A stretch of DNA of 64,000 nt, taken from NCBI RefSeq assembly GCF_004000435.1, contig NZ_RBVZ01000002.1:922501-986500 (forward strand), read 5' to 3'. Under the pieces are notes generated by a model that searched no databases, was not told where the DNA came from, and saw only the letters and a list, made by a program, of their open reading frames with translations. Source of the DNA: Alexandriicola marinus. GTDB taxonomy: Bacteria > Pseudomonadota > Alphaproteobacteria > Rhodobacterales > Rhodobacteraceae. Each line of letters opens with the position of its first letter. Position 1 is the first letter of the stretch. Both the position numbers and the translations under genes were made by a program. Positions 42,287-51,133 of the stretch are shown here, in pieces.

Positions 42287-43701
42287 GAAAGGGTCTCCTT
42301 GGCAGATGCGGGTGGCAAAAGCTTGCCGGGGTTGAGGATGCCGTTCGGGTCGAAGGCGGCCTTGATGCTGCGCATATAGGCCAGCGCGGGCCCGTGTTCG
42401 CGGCTCATCAGGTCCAGCTTGCCCAGCCCGATCCCGTGCTCGCCCGAGACCGTACCGCCGAGATCGAGCGCAAGATGCGCGATGGTGTGGCTGAACTCCG
42501 CCACCTGCGCGACCGAGGCCGGATCGGTTGGGTCGACCACCACGCCGCAGTGGAAATTGCCGTCGCCCACATGGCCCACGATGGTAGCGGTCAGCCCGCC
42601 GTCGCGCGCCAGGCGCTGCGCCGTGGTCACCGCCTCGGCAAGGCGCGAGATCGGCACGCAGACATCCGTCGACCGGATCCGCCGCCCCGGCCCCGCAAGC
42701 GCCTGACAGGCATAATGCGCATTGTGCCGCATCGACCAGAGCGCGTTGCGATCCTCGGTCTTGGTGGCGCTCGACCAGCCGTCGACGCTGAACTCGCCGG
42801 CGATCTCTTCGAAGAGGGCTGTCTGTTCGGCCACGCTCGCCGGTGTGCCCGTGAATTCGAGGAACAGGTGCGGCTTTTCCGGCAGGCCTGCATCGGAATA
42901 AAGGTTGAAACCCTGAACCATCACCTCGTCGACCAGCTCGATCCGGGCCATGGGCAGGCCCGACTGAACAGTCAGGATCACGCAATTCACCGCGTCCTCG
43001 ACAGTGTCGAACCGGCAGGTCGCCGCCGTCACCGCCTCGGGGATGCCCTGCAGTTTCAGCGTCAGTTCCGTGATGACGCCCAACGTGCCTTCCGATCCGA
43101 TCAGAAGGTGGGTCAGGTCATAGCCGGTCGAGGACTTGCGCGCCCGGGATCCGCTGCGGATCACGGTGCCATCGGCCATTACCGCCTCCAGCGCGAGGAT
43201 ATTGTCGCGCATCGTGCCATAGCGCACCGCCGTGGTGCCGCTGGCGCGGGTCGCGGCCATCCCGCCAAGCGAGGCATCGGCGCCGGGATCGACAGGGAAG
43301 AACAGGCCCGTCGCGCGGAGTTCTTCGTTCAGGGCGACGCGGCGCAGGCCTGGCTGGATGACCACGTTCAGATCCTCGGGATTCACCGCCAGAACCTGGT
43401 TCATCCGCGACAGATCAAGGCTGATGCCCCCCGCCTGCGCAAGGTGCTGCCCCTCAAGCGCGCTGCCCGCGCCGAACGGTGTCACAGGGCAGCCCGCCGC
43501 GTTGCAGATCGCAAGGATGCGCGAGACCTCTTCCGTCGTCTCGGGATAGGCGACGGCATCGGGCAGGGTTTCGGGAAAATCAGTCTCGTTCTGGCCGTGA
43601 TGGGCACGATCCGCCGCCGAGGTCACCAGCCGCGCGCCCAACATCTCTGCGATGCGCGCAATCGCATCGTCATGGGTCTGCCTCGTCACTCCATCCGCCA
43701 T
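42283..43701 (-). CDS. FAD-binding oxidoreductase of the GlcD / D-lactate dehydrogenase family
   Basis: The 472-residue VAO-type flavoprotein has an N-terminal FAD_binding_4 domain (PVTPFGAGSALEGQHLAQAG; PVDPGADASLGGMAATRASG; LLIGSEGTLGVITELTLKLQ) and a C-terminal FAD-oxidase domain with VGHVGDGNFHCGVVVDPTD and SGEHGIGLGKLDLM, whose histidines bind metal and substrate. Members oxidise D-2-hydroxy acids such as D-lactate or glycolate. The ATG at 43701 (MADGVTRQT) is the natural start; an open extension upstream lacks conservation. Coupled to the denD-like gene. Confidence 0.87.
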   Translation of the reverse strand: MADGVTRQTHDDAIARIAEMLGARLVTSAADRAHHGQNETDFPETLPDAVAYPETTEEVSRILAICNAAGCPVTPFGAGSALEGQHLAQAGGISLDLSRMNQVLAVNPEDLNVVIQPGLRRVALNEELRATGLFFPVDPGADASLGGMAATRASGTTAVRYGTMRDNILALEAVMADGTVIRSGSRARKSSTGYDLTHLLIGSEGTLGVITELTLKLQGIPEAVTAATCRFDTVEDAVNCVILTVQSGLPMARIELVDEVMVQGFNLYSDAGLPEKPHLFLEFTGTPASVAEQTALFEEIAGEFSVDGWSSATKTEDRNALWSMRHNAHYACQALAGPGRRIRSTDVCVPISRLAEAVTTAQRLARDGGLTATIVGHVGDGNFHCGVVVDPTDPASVAQVAEFSHTIAHLALDLGGTVSGEHGIGLGKLDLMSREHGPALAYMRSIKAAFDPNGILNPGKLLPPASAKETLS

Positions 43702-44157
43702 CGCGACATCTCCCGTCCTCCTTCGCCTTATCCCGCGCAAGGAACCGTCCCGCAAGGGGCGGCCGATCGCAAGATCGGTCGAAACAGGCGACTTCGAAGT
43801 GGCTTGCCCTGCTTTATGATCGCGCCTAATTTCTGAAAGGAGCATGGGGCGATGTCCTCATGACATGGAGATTTTATGAAAGAGCCCCGGGCATAAGCCC
43901 GTTCCCGATCCAGTAGTTCGGGAACGCCAGAAACCAGAAGGACACTCACGCGCGATGCTGAGTGGCCTGTTTTCTGACATCTCATGAAATCGAGACACTC
44001 CATTGAACATCTCAAAACACGAACAGCGTGTCTTGCGCGTCCACGACCTTTCTGGAGCAATCCACCATCAACGGTGCGATAGCGGCAAGCCCGAACAGGC
44101 CGGCCGGCAAGACATCAACATCCTGCGCGCACAGCCCGACGACAAAAGGAGCAAGAC
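43702..44157. other. 456-nt intergenic region between divergent genes
   Basis: No convincing gene. It holds a hairpin GTTCCCGA/TCGGGAAC (43901-43908 and 43918-43925) and should hold the promoters for the leftward FAD oxidoreductase and the rightward GNAT gene. A strong-looking AAAGGAG (43837-43843) precedes ATGs at 43844 and 43852, but these open only 11-codon and 3-codon frames. Confidence 0.5.
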
Positions 44158-44697
44158 ATGGACCTCATAACGACCGACGCGCAACGAAAGAACGAAATCG
44201 CCGACCTGTTCCGATCGACCTTCACCGAGTCCGAAGGCGTGGCGGAAGGGGACCTGATCGGCAACCTGGTTGAGCGAATGCTGGCGACGGTGGACGCGGC
44301 GGACATGTTCGTCTTCTCCGCGGTCGAGGGGGATGATCTTGCGGGAACGGCGATCTTTACACGCATGACCTATCCCGAGGATGAGCGGATGGTCTTCATC
44401 CTGTCGCCGATGGCCGTGGCCCCGGGGCATCAGGGCAGGGGGGTCGGACAGAAGCTGCTGACGTTCGGCCTGAACGCGTTGCGCCGGAACGGTGTCGGCG
44501 TCGCGCTGACCTACGGCGACATCAACTTCTACTCCAAAGTCGGGTTCAGGCAGATTTCCGAATCTGTCGCGCCGCCGCCCCTGTCGCTGGGTTATCCCGA
44601 AGGCTGGCTTGGGCAGTCGCTGACAAGCCGGCCGCTCGACCCGCTGAAAGGTGCATCGACCTGCGTCGACGCCCTTAACGATCCGGCCATTTGGTGA
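44158..44697 (+). CDS. GNAT-family N-acetyltransferase
   Basis: The 179-residue product has a GNAT core: LAGTAIFTRMTYPEDERMVF, MAVAPGHQGRGVGQKLLTFG (acetyl-CoA loop Q-G-R-G-V-G, about 90-100) and VALTYGDINFYSKVGFRQI. It resembles YhbS-like putative acetyltransferases. ATG 44158 follows AAAAGGAGC. It stands alone, with a strong terminator directly downstream, so it is transcribed separately from the sugar-acid genes. Substrate unknown. Confidence 0.83.
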   Translation: MDLITTDAQRKNEIADLFRSTFTESEGVAEGDLIGNLVERMLATVDAADMFVFSAVEGDDLAGTAIFTRMTYPEDERMVFILSPMAVAPGHQGRGVGQKLLTFGLNALRRNGVGVALTYGDINFYSKVGFRQISESVAPPPLSLGYPEGWLGQSLTSRPLDPLKGASTCVDALNDPAIW

Positions 44698-44714
44698 TCC
44701 GGTAGCTCATGAGG

Positions 44715-44749
44715 AAAGGCATCCGGGCCGCTGCCCGGGTGCCTTTTCC
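44715..44749 (+). terminator. Rho-independent terminator of the GNAT gene
   Basis: A 14-bp stem AAAGGCATCCGGGC (44715-44728, one G-T pair) with 44733-44746, loop CGCT, then TCCC. It starts 18 nt after the GNAT stop. The arms' A/T ends make it usable in both directions. Confidence 0.88.
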
Positions 44750-44876
44750 CAAGATCGAAACGCATGCGGTTGGCGGCATGGCGCAACCTGCCCCTTGCAT
44801 TCCACTCCGCCAAAATCGACACTCTGACCCGCGGGCGCCCGGTGTCACCCCGGCGCGCCGCATCAGGGAGGATCAG

Positions 44877-46658
44877 ATGTCAGATACACGTGCGAACCGT
44901 CGGTTCCGCAGCCAGGAATGGTTCGACAATCCCAACAACCCCGGGATGACCGCAATTTACCTGGAGCGGTACCAGAACCAGGCCTTCACTTTGAACGAAT
45001 TGCGCAGCGGCAAGCCCGTGATCGGCATCGCCAATTCGGGCTCGGACCTCGCACCCTGCAACAAGATCCATATCTTCTTGATGGACCGGATCAAGGCGGG
45101 CATCCGCGAGGCAGGCGGCATTCCCATGGAGTTTCCGGTTCATCCGATCCAGGAATCGGGGAAACGGCCCACTGCGGCTCTGGACCGCAACCTCGCCTAT
45201 CTCGGGCTGGTCGAACTTCTTTACGGTTATCCGATTGACGGGGTGGTTCTGACCACCGGTTGCGACAAGACGACGCCCGCGATGCTGATGGGTGCCGCCA
45301 CCGTCGACCTGCCCGCCATCGCGCTGAATGGTGGACCGATGAATGACGGCTGGTGGAAGGGAAAACGTGCAGGCTCTGGCACGATCATCTGGGAATCGCG
45401 CCGCCTTCTGGCCGAGGGCAAGATCGACTACGACGAATTCATCGCCCGTGTCTGTGCCTCTGCACCGTCGCTGGGCCATTGCAACACGATGGGCACGGCT
45501 TCGACCATGAACGCAATGGCCGAGGCGCTTGGCATGACGCTGACCGGCAATGCCGCGATCCCGGCCACGTTCCGCGAACGCATGGCCATGGCCTATGAAA
45601 CGGGACGTCGGATCGTGGGCATGGTGATGGAGGATCTTAAACCCTCCGACATCCTGACGCGCGAGGCGTTCGAAAACGCGATCCGCGTCAACACCGCCAT
45701 CGGCGGATCCACCAATGCGCCGCCCCATCTTCAGGCCATCGCCCGCCATGCGGGGGTGGAACTGGCGGTCGAGGATTGGCAGACTGTCGGCTTTGACGAG
45801 CCGCTCCTCGTCAACATGCAGCCTGCCGGCGAATTCCTGGGCGAAAGTTTCTTCCGGGCGGGGGGCGTTCCTGCCGTTATGGCCGAACTGCACGGCGCGG
45901 GCCGTATTCACGCCGATTGCATGACAGCCACGGGCCGCACGATGGGCGAGAACCTTGACGGTCTAGGTTCGCTTGATCGGGACGTGATCCGGCCCTATGA
46001 CGATCCGCTCCGCGAAAAGGCGGGCTTCATCGTCATGTCCGGCAACCTCTTCGACAGTGCGTTGATGAAGACCTCCGTCATCTCGCCCGATTTCCAGGAC
46101 CGCTACCTCTCCAACCCCGGGCAGGAAGGCATCTTCGAGGCCCGCGCCGTCGTTTTCGAAGGGCCCGAGGATTATCACGACCGGATCAACGATCCCGCGC
46201 TTGAAATCGACGATCAGACGATCCTGTTCATTCGCGGCGTGGGCTGCGTCGGCTATCCCGGTTCGGCCGAGGTGGTGAACATGCAGCCGCCGGATGCACT
46301 TATCAAACAGGGCATCAATCATCTGCCGACAGTGGGCGATGGCCGTCAATCCGGCACATCGGAAAGCCCCTCGATCCTCAACGCCTCGCCCGAGGCGGTT
46401 GTGGGCGGCGGGCTTGCCTTCCTGCGCACCGGCGACCGTGTCCGGCTCGACCTGAACGCCGCCACGATGAACGCACTTGTGCCGGACGAGGAATGGGAGG
46501 CCCGCAAGGCCGCCTGGACCCCGCCTGAGATCGTCAGCCACACCCCCTGGCAGGAAATCTACCGCAGACATGTGGGCCAGCTCGCACAAGGCGGTTGCCT
46601 CGAGCTTGCCACCGCCTATCAGCGCGTGGCCCGCACTCTGCCCCGCGACAACCACTGA
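44877..46658 (+). CDS. IlvD/Edd-family sugar-acid dehydratase
   Basis: This [Fe-S] dehydratase of the IlvD/Edd superfamily converts aldonic acids to 2-keto-3-deoxy acids. The 593-residue protein has the cluster cysteines in LAPCNKIHIFLM, TTGCDKTTPAMLMG and SLGHCNTMGTASTMNAMAEA, and the C-terminal GDGRQSGTSESPSILNASPE. The start NRRFRSQEWFDNPNNPGMTA is that of the arabinonate/xylonate dehydratase subgroup rather than IlvD proper. GGGAGGA precedes ATG 44877. It forms an operon with the SDR and OtnI-like genes. The exact substrate is open. Confidence 0.88.
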   Translation: MSDTRANRRFRSQEWFDNPNNPGMTAIYLERYQNQAFTLNELRSGKPVIGIANSGSDLAPCNKIHIFLMDRIKAGIREAGGIPMEFPVHPIQESGKRPTAALDRNLAYLGLVELLYGYPIDGVVLTTGCDKTTPAMLMGAATVDLPAIALNGGPMNDGWWKGKRAGSGTIIWESRRLLAEGKIDYDEFIARVCASAPSLGHCNTMGTASTMNAMAEALGMTLTGNAAIPATFRERMAMAYETGRRIVGMVMEDLKPSDILTREAFENAIRVNTAIGGSTNAPPHLQAIARHAGVELAVEDWQTVGFDEPLLVNMQPAGEFLGESFFRAGGVPAVMAELHGAGRIHADCMTATGRTMGENLDGLGSLDRDVIRPYDDPLREKAGFIVMSGNLFDSALMKTSVISPDFQDRYLSNPGQEGIFEARAVVFEGPEDYHDRINDPALEIDDQTILFIRGVGCVGYPGSAEVVNMQPPDALIKQGINHLPTVGDGRQSGTSESPSILNASPEAVVGGGLAFLRTGDRVRLDLNAATMNALVPDEEWEARKAAWTPPEIVSHTPWQEIYRRHVGQLAQGGCLELATAYQRVARTLPRDNH

Positions 46659-46669
46659 CCGGAGGCCCC

Positions 46670-47407
46670 ATGTCTCAGACCATTCTCATCACCGGCGCGG
46701 CCCGCGGCATCGGCCGCGCCTGCGCCGAGACCTTTCTCGACGCGGGCTGGCGCGTGGGAATCATGGGCCGCACACCCGAAACGGTCGAGACCGTGGCGGC
46801 GACCCATGACGCGGCGTTGGCCCTGCCCTGCGACGTGACCGACGAGGCCGCCGTTGACGTCGCGTTCGACACCGCGATGTCCGAATGGGGACGGATCGAT
46901 GTGCTGTTCAACAACGCCGGGATCTCCGCCCTCGGCGCGACGATCGACGAGATCGACGTCGAGACATGGCGCCGCTGCATCGACATCAACGTCACCGGCT
47001 CGTTCATCTGCGCGCGCGCCGCCTTTGCCCGGATGCGCGCGCAGGATCCACAAGGCGGGCGGATCATCAACAATGGCTCCGTCTCTGCGCAGGTGCCGCG
47101 CTGGGGCTCCGCGCCCTACACCTCATCGAAACATGCGATCACGGGCCTGACGCGGTCGATCTCGCTGGACGGGCGGCCCTACAACATCGCCTGCGGGCAG
47201 ATCGATATCGGCAACGCGCTGACCGACATGGCCGCCAAGATGACAACGGGTATGCCGCAGGCCGATGGCTCCATCGCGGTGGAGCCGGTGATGGACGTGG
47301 CCCATGTCGCCAGTTCCGTGTTGCACATGGCCTCCCTTCCGCTTGAGGCCAACGTCCAGTTCATGACGGTCATGGCCAGCGCCATGGCCTATATCGGTCG
47401 TGGCTAG
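46670..47407 (+). CDS. Short-chain dehydrogenase/reductase
   Basis: The 245-residue classical SDR has the TGAARGIGRACAETF cofactor motif, NNAG (FNNAGISALGATIDEID), the catalytic Ser in NNGSVSAQVPRWGSAPYTSS and YxxxK (Tyr-TSSK). A GGAGG ribosome site lies 4 nt before the ATG. It sits 11 nt after the dehydratase and overlaps the isomerase gene by 8 nt. It likely oxidises or reduces a sugar-acid intermediate in the same pathway. Confidence 0.87.
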   Translation: MSQTILITGAARGIGRACAETFLDAGWRVGIMGRTPETVETVAATHDAALALPCDVTDEAAVDVAFDTAMSEWGRIDVLFNNAGISALGATIDEIDVETWRRCIDINVTGSFICARAAFARMRAQDPQGGRIINNGSVSAQVPRWGSAPYTSSKHAITGLTRSISLDGRPYNIACGQIDIGNALTDMAAKMTTGMPQADGSIAVEPVMDVAHVASSVLHMASLPLEANVQFMTVMASAMAYIGRG

Positions 47408-48191
47408 CACCGGCCGAACCGGCCCGCGCTTTTCCGCAAATCTGGGCTTTCTCTGGTCCGACCTGCCCCTGCCCGACGCGATCCGCGCCGCGGCGCGCGC
47501 CGGCTTTGACGCGGTCGAATTGCATTGGCCCTATGACGTGCCTTCGGGCGACGTGGCTTCCGCCCTGGCAGAGACCGGCCTGCCCTGCCTTGGCCTGAAC
47601 ACCAGCCGGGGCGGGCCGGGCGATTTCGGCCTTGCCGCGCTGCCCGGTCGCGAGGCCGAGGCCCGCGACGCGACCCGCGCGGCCCTGACCTATGCCGCCG
47701 ATATCGGGGCCCGGCATGTCCATGTCATGGCCGGTCTGACCTCGGGGGAAAAGGCGCGTGCCACCTATCTGGATCATCTCAACTGGGCGAGCGGCGCGGC
47801 GCAGGAGGCCGGGCTGATCATCCTGATCGAGCCGATCAACCCCGGCGACGCGCCGGGCTATTTCCTCTCTGATCCAGACGAGGCCGCCCGGATCGTGACA
47901 GAGGTCGGCGCCCCGAACCTGCGGATCATGTTCGACTGCTACCACGCACAGCTGACCGGTGGTGATCTCAGCCGCCGCATCTCGAGCCTGCTGCCGCTGA
48001 TCGGGCATGTGCAGTTCGCCTCGGTTCCCGATCGCGGCCCGCCCGATGAGGGCGAGGTGAACTATGCCCACATCTTCGCGCTGCTGGCGGATCTGGGCTG
48101 GACGATCCCGCTGGGCGCGGAATACCGGCCCCCCGGTCCGACGGGCGACAGCCTCGGCTGGCTTCGCCGCGCGCGCGAGGCCGGTCTCTGA
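47400..48191 (+). CDS. OtnI-like hydroxypyruvate / 2-oxo-tetronate isomerase (TIM barrel)
   Basis: The 263-residue xylose-isomerase-like TIM-barrel protein begins RFSANLGFLWSDLPLPDAIR, the characteristic Hyi/OtnI N-terminus. It has AARAGFDAVELHWPYDVPSG, ILIEPINPGDAPGYFLSDPD with the metal-ligand Glu, IMFDCYHAQLTGGDL and GHVQFASVPDRGPPDEGE. Family members isomerise hydroxypyruvate to tartronate semialdehyde or 2-oxo-tetronate to 3-oxo-tetronate. The start is a GTG that overlaps the SDR stop. Partner OtnK kinase and OtnC aldolase are not in the window. Confidence 0.87.
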   Translation: MASTGRTGPRFSANLGFLWSDLPLPDAIRAAARAGFDAVELHWPYDVPSGDVASALAETGLPCLGLNTSRGGPGDFGLAALPGREAEARDATRAALTYAADIGARHVHVMAGLTSGEKARATYLDHLNWASGAAQEAGLIILIEPINPGDAPGYFLSDPDEAARIVTEVGAPNLRIMFDCYHAQLTGGDLSRRISSLLPLIGHVQFASVPDRGPPDEGEVNYAHIFALLADLGWTIPLGAEYRPPGPTGDSLGWLRRAREAGL

Positions 48192-48197
48192 CGCCCC

Positions 48198-49121
48198 TCA
48201 GCCCTTGCCCTTCTCGACCTCGGCCGGAAGATCGAGGCCGTTCATCGCGGCCACCTGGTCGGCAAGGAACGGGACGTAATCGCCCCCCTTCCCCTGCGCC
48301 TGGGCCAGCGCAAAGGCATTGCGCACCGCCGATGACATCGGGTTGGCCATGCCCGCATCCATCGCCATCGCCGCGACATAGCCGATATCCTTGGAGGCGT
48401 TGTCGATGCTGAACTTGTGGGCGTCGCGGTCGCGGTCCACCATGCCCTTGGTAAACGTCTCGAAGAAGCCACACCCCATCCGGCTTCCGCCGATGATGCC
48501 GCGCACGGCCTGCGGGCTCAGCCCGACCTTGGCGGCCATCGTGAAGGCCTCGGCGTAAAGCGAGGCATAGCCGAGGCTGAGAAAGTTCATCACCAGCTTC
48601 ATCTTGTGGCCCGATCCGACCGGGCCCAGATGCGTGATCGTTCCGGCCCAGCAATCGATGACCGGGCGCACCACTTCGAACGTCGCATCATCGGCGCCGA
48701 CCATCGCGTCCAGCGTGCCGGCCTCGGCCTCCACCGGCGTCCGGCCCAGCGGCGCATCGACAAGGGTCATCCCCGCGGCCTCCAGATCGGCGGCCAGCGC
48801 CATGGTCGACACCGGGTTCGACGTGGTCGTATCCACCACGATCAGCCCCGTCTTGCCGGAGGCGAGGATCCCGTCTTCGCCACGGATCACCGCCTCGACC
48901 TGGGGGCTGTTCGACAGGCAGAGAAAGATGATGTCACAGGCCTCGGCCATGGCCTTCGGGCTTGCGGCCTCCGCCGCGCCCATGCCCAGAAGGCTGTCGA
49001 CCGGCGCGCGGTTGCGGTTGCCCTTGACCTGCATCTCGTAGCCGGCCTTGCGGATGTTCCTGGCCATGCCGTGGCCCATGAAGCCAAGGCCAATGAAACC
49101 GATGGTCGGTTTGTCGCTCAT
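48198..49121 (-). CDS. 3-hydroxyisobutyrate-dehydrogenase-family NAD(P) oxidoreductase
   Basis: The 307-residue beta-hydroxyacid dehydrogenase has the N-terminal cofactor loop IGFIGLGFMGHGMARNI, the substrate motif MTLVDAPLGRTPVEAEAGTL and the catalytic Lys in VGSGHKMKLVMNFLSLG. Relatives include tartronate-semialdehyde reductase (GarR) and L-threonate dehydrogenase (LtnD), and the neighbouring isomerase makes either reasonable. It is convergent with the isomerase gene (6-nt gap) and its start overlaps the 2-hydroxyacid dehydrogenase stop. Confidence 0.87.
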   Translation of the reverse strand: MSDKPTIGFIGLGFMGHGMARNIRKAGYEMQVKGNRNRAPVDSLLGMGAAEAASPKAMAEACDIIFLCLSNSPQVEAVIRGEDGILASGKTGLIVVDTTTSNPVSTMALAADLEAAGMTLVDAPLGRTPVEAEAGTLDAMVGADDATFEVVRPVIDCWAGTITHLGPVGSGHKMKLVMNFLSLGYASLYAEAFTMAAKVGLSPQAVRGIIGGSRMGCGFFETFTKGMVDRDRDAHKFSIDNASKDIGYVAAMAMDAGMANPMSSAVRNAFALAQAQGKGGDYVPFLADQVAAMNGLDLPAEVEKGKG

Positions 49122-50080
49122 GTCGCGTCTCCTGTGCGGGTCAGATCGTTGACCGGGGTCAGCACGGGCCGCCCGGCCAGAAAAGCCGTGATGTTGTCGC
49201 GTTGAAGTCGGGCCATCTCGGCCCGCGTGGCCTGCGTGGCCGAGCCGATATGCGGTTGAAGAACCACGTTGTCGAGCGCGGAAAACCGCGGATCGATCTT
49301 CGGCTCGTTCAGGAACACATCGAGCCCCGCGCCCGCAAGCCGCCCGTCTTCCAGCCGATCCAGCATCGCGCCCTCGTCGATCGTTGTCCCGCGCGAGATG
49401 TTGACGACGATGCCGTCGGGCCCCAGCGCGTCCAGCACCTCGGCCGAAACGATGCCTTTCGTCTCTTCACCGCCCACGACCGCGACGATCAGATAATCGA
49501 CCGCGGACGCCAAGGCGACAGGATCCCCATGATAGGTCCAGCCCGGTGCCTCTTTCTCGCGGCGTGACCAGTAGTGAATATCCATGTCGAAGGCCGCGAG
49601 CCTGCGCGCGATGTCGAACCCGATCCGGCCCAGCCCGAGGATGCCCGCGCGCCCGCCCGAGATCTTGCGGGCCAGCGGGAATTCCCCCTTCTGCCCCCAG
49701 TCGCCCGAACGAGCATAGGCCTCGGCCTGCACCAGTCGCCGTCCCTGCATCAGAAGCATCGCGACGGCCAGGTCGGCCACGTCGTCGTTCAGCACATCGG
49801 GCGTATTGGTGACCTGGATGCCCGCTCCGGTCGCCGCGTCGATGTCGATCGCGTCGAACCCGACCCCGAAATTCGAAATCAGGCCAAGCCCCGGAAAGGC
49901 CGCCATCTGCGCCGCGCCGAACGGTGTGCCGGACTTGTAGGCGATGGCCCGGGCCCCGGCGCGATCCGGCTCGGGCAGGGCGATCGCCGTGGCCATGTCG
50001 GCCACGATCTTCGCGCCCATGGCCCCGAGCGCGTCATGCTCGGCCGAGGTGAAATTACCGATGGCCAGAATGTCAGTCAC
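49118..50080 (-). CDS. D-isomer-specific 2-hydroxyacid dehydrogenase (glyoxylate/hydroxypyruvate reductase type)
   Basis: The 320-residue protein has the family layout: ISNFGVGFDAIDIDAATGAG, the NAD loop GILGLGRIGFDIARRLAAFD (residues about 145-165), VNISRGTTIDEGAML with the conserved Arg, LDVFLNEPKIDPRF with Glu, and the catalytic His in LQPHIGSATQATRAEM. I take the GTG at 50080, with AAGGACGACAAC upstream; an ATG at 50125 is possible. It would reduce hydroxypyruvate or glyoxylate, or oxidise a 2-hydroxy acid, in the same catabolic block. Confidence 0.87.
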   Translation of the reverse strand: MTDILAIGNFTSAEHDALGAMGAKIVADMATAIALPEPDRAGARAIAYKSGTPFGAAQMAAFPGLGLISNFGVGFDAIDIDAATGAGIQVTNTPDVLNDDVADLAVAMLLMQGRRLVQAEAYARSGDWGQKGEFPLARKISGGRAGILGLGRIGFDIARRLAAFDMDIHYWSRREKEAPGWTYHGDPVALASAVDYLIVAVVGGEETKGIVSAEVLDALGPDGIVVNISRGTTIDEGAMLDRLEDGRLAGAGLDVFLNEPKIDPRFSALDNVVLQPHIGSATQATRAEMARLQRDNITAFLAGRPVLTPVNDLTRTGDAT

Positions 50081-50128
50081 GTTGTCGTCCTTTCGCAGTC
50101 TTGTTGCGCCCGCTGTCACGGGCACCCT

Positions 50129-50154
50129 CCAATTTTGTTCTCGAACAAAATTGG
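50129..50154. repeat. AT-rich hairpin between two leftward genes
   Basis: 12-bp perfect arms CCAATTTTGTTC / GAACAAAATTGG around the 2-nt loop TC. It lies 5 nt past the stop of the leftward SDR and before the hydroxyacid dehydrogenase. Same class as the palindromes at 22767, 37523 and 53707, with no T-run. Confidence 0.8.
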
Positions 50155-50159
50155 CCCCC

Positions 50160-50996
50160 TCACCCGGATTTCAGAAACTCCGCAAAGGCATCCCCGTAGT
50201 CGGGATGCCAGCGCGACAGGGGCGGGCGGTTCTCGATGATATCGCCAACGGCCCAGGCCATGCGCTTTTCGTCCGTGGCCCGGTCGACATCGTTGTCGGG
50301 GCACAGGATGTAGAAATCTCCCCGCTCGAGCGAGGTCATCATGAAATCCGCCGTTTGCTCCGGGGTCCAGGCCCCCGACGGCTTTTCCGTCCGGTCATGC
50401 CGTGTCAGATCGGTGAAGACGAAACCGGGGATCAGCAGATGCACGCTCACATGCGGCGCGCTGTTGCGCATTTCGTGGGCCAGCGCCTCGGCAAAGGCCT
50501 TCACCCCCGCCTTTGCGGTGTTGTAGGCCGGATCGCCGGGCGGCGTCGTGATCCCCTGTTTCGATCCGGTGACGATGATCGTCGCGGGCCTGCCGCGTGC
50601 GACCATGCCGGGGCCGAACACCTGCGCCGTGTTGACGACGCCACCGAGGTTCACCGCCAGTATCTGCGCCCAGGTGCCCTTGTCGTCGAAGATGTCGCTT
50701 CCGGGCTGGATGCCGGCGTTGCACATAATCAGATCCGCCCCGCCGAAGGCCTCCGTCACCTCCGCCTCCAGCGCCGTCACGGCGGCCCGATCCGACACGT
50801 CGACCTTGCGGCACATCACCTCTGCGGCGCCCGCGGCGCGCAGGCCCTGTTCCGCGGCGCCAAACAATTCGTCGCGCCAGTCGACCACCACCACGTTCAT
50901 CCCGGCCGCCGCGAAACGGGTGGCCGAGGCCAGCCCGATCCCCGATGCGCCGCCCGTGACAACGGCTGTCCGTCCCGGTCCCATGCTCTCGATCAT
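50160..50996 (-). CDS. Short-chain dehydrogenase/reductase
   Basis: The 278-residue SDR has VVTGGASGIGLASATRFAAA at the N-terminus, MCNAGIQPGSDIFDDKG, the catalytic Ser in IIVTGSKQGITTPPGDP and YNTAKAGVKAFAE (YxxxK). A C-terminal extension (about 225-278, EQTADFMMTSLERGDFYILC) is longer than in simple SDRs and resembles the group that acts on larger hydrophobic alcohols. ATG at 50996 follows GGGAGAGCAG. It is divergent from paaG, sharing a 137-nt promoter region, so a link to aromatic catabolism is as likely as one to the sugar-acid genes. Confidence 0.82.
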   Translation of the reverse strand: MIESMGPGRTAVVTGGASGIGLASATRFAAAGMNVVVVDWRDELFGAAEQGLRAAGAAEVMCRKVDVSDRAAVTALEAEVTEAFGGADLIMCNAGIQPGSDIFDDKGTWAQILAVNLGGVVNTAQVFGPGMVARGRPATIIVTGSKQGITTPPGDPAYNTAKAGVKAFAEALAHEMRNSAPHVSVHLLIPGFVFTDLTRHDRTEKPSGAWTPEQTADFMMTSLERGDFYILCPDNDVDRATDEKRMAWAVGDIIENRPPLSRWHPDYGDAFAEFLKSG

Positions 50997-51133
50997 CTCT
51001 GCTCTCCCTTGTCTCCCGGGCCCACTCTGCACCATGCTGACGGGCCATGCCAGAGACCGCGAACACGACGTTCCCAGCCGCTCGCGGATTGACCTCTCCC
51101 CGACCCCATGCTCCCATCCGGATCGGAGGAGCC

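Noticed and set aside
43844-43879. Short leader peptide after a strong AAAGGAG site
   Set aside because: The ribosome site is one base from the ATG and the 11-codon frame has no attenuator-like codon run; the alternative ATG opens only three codons.
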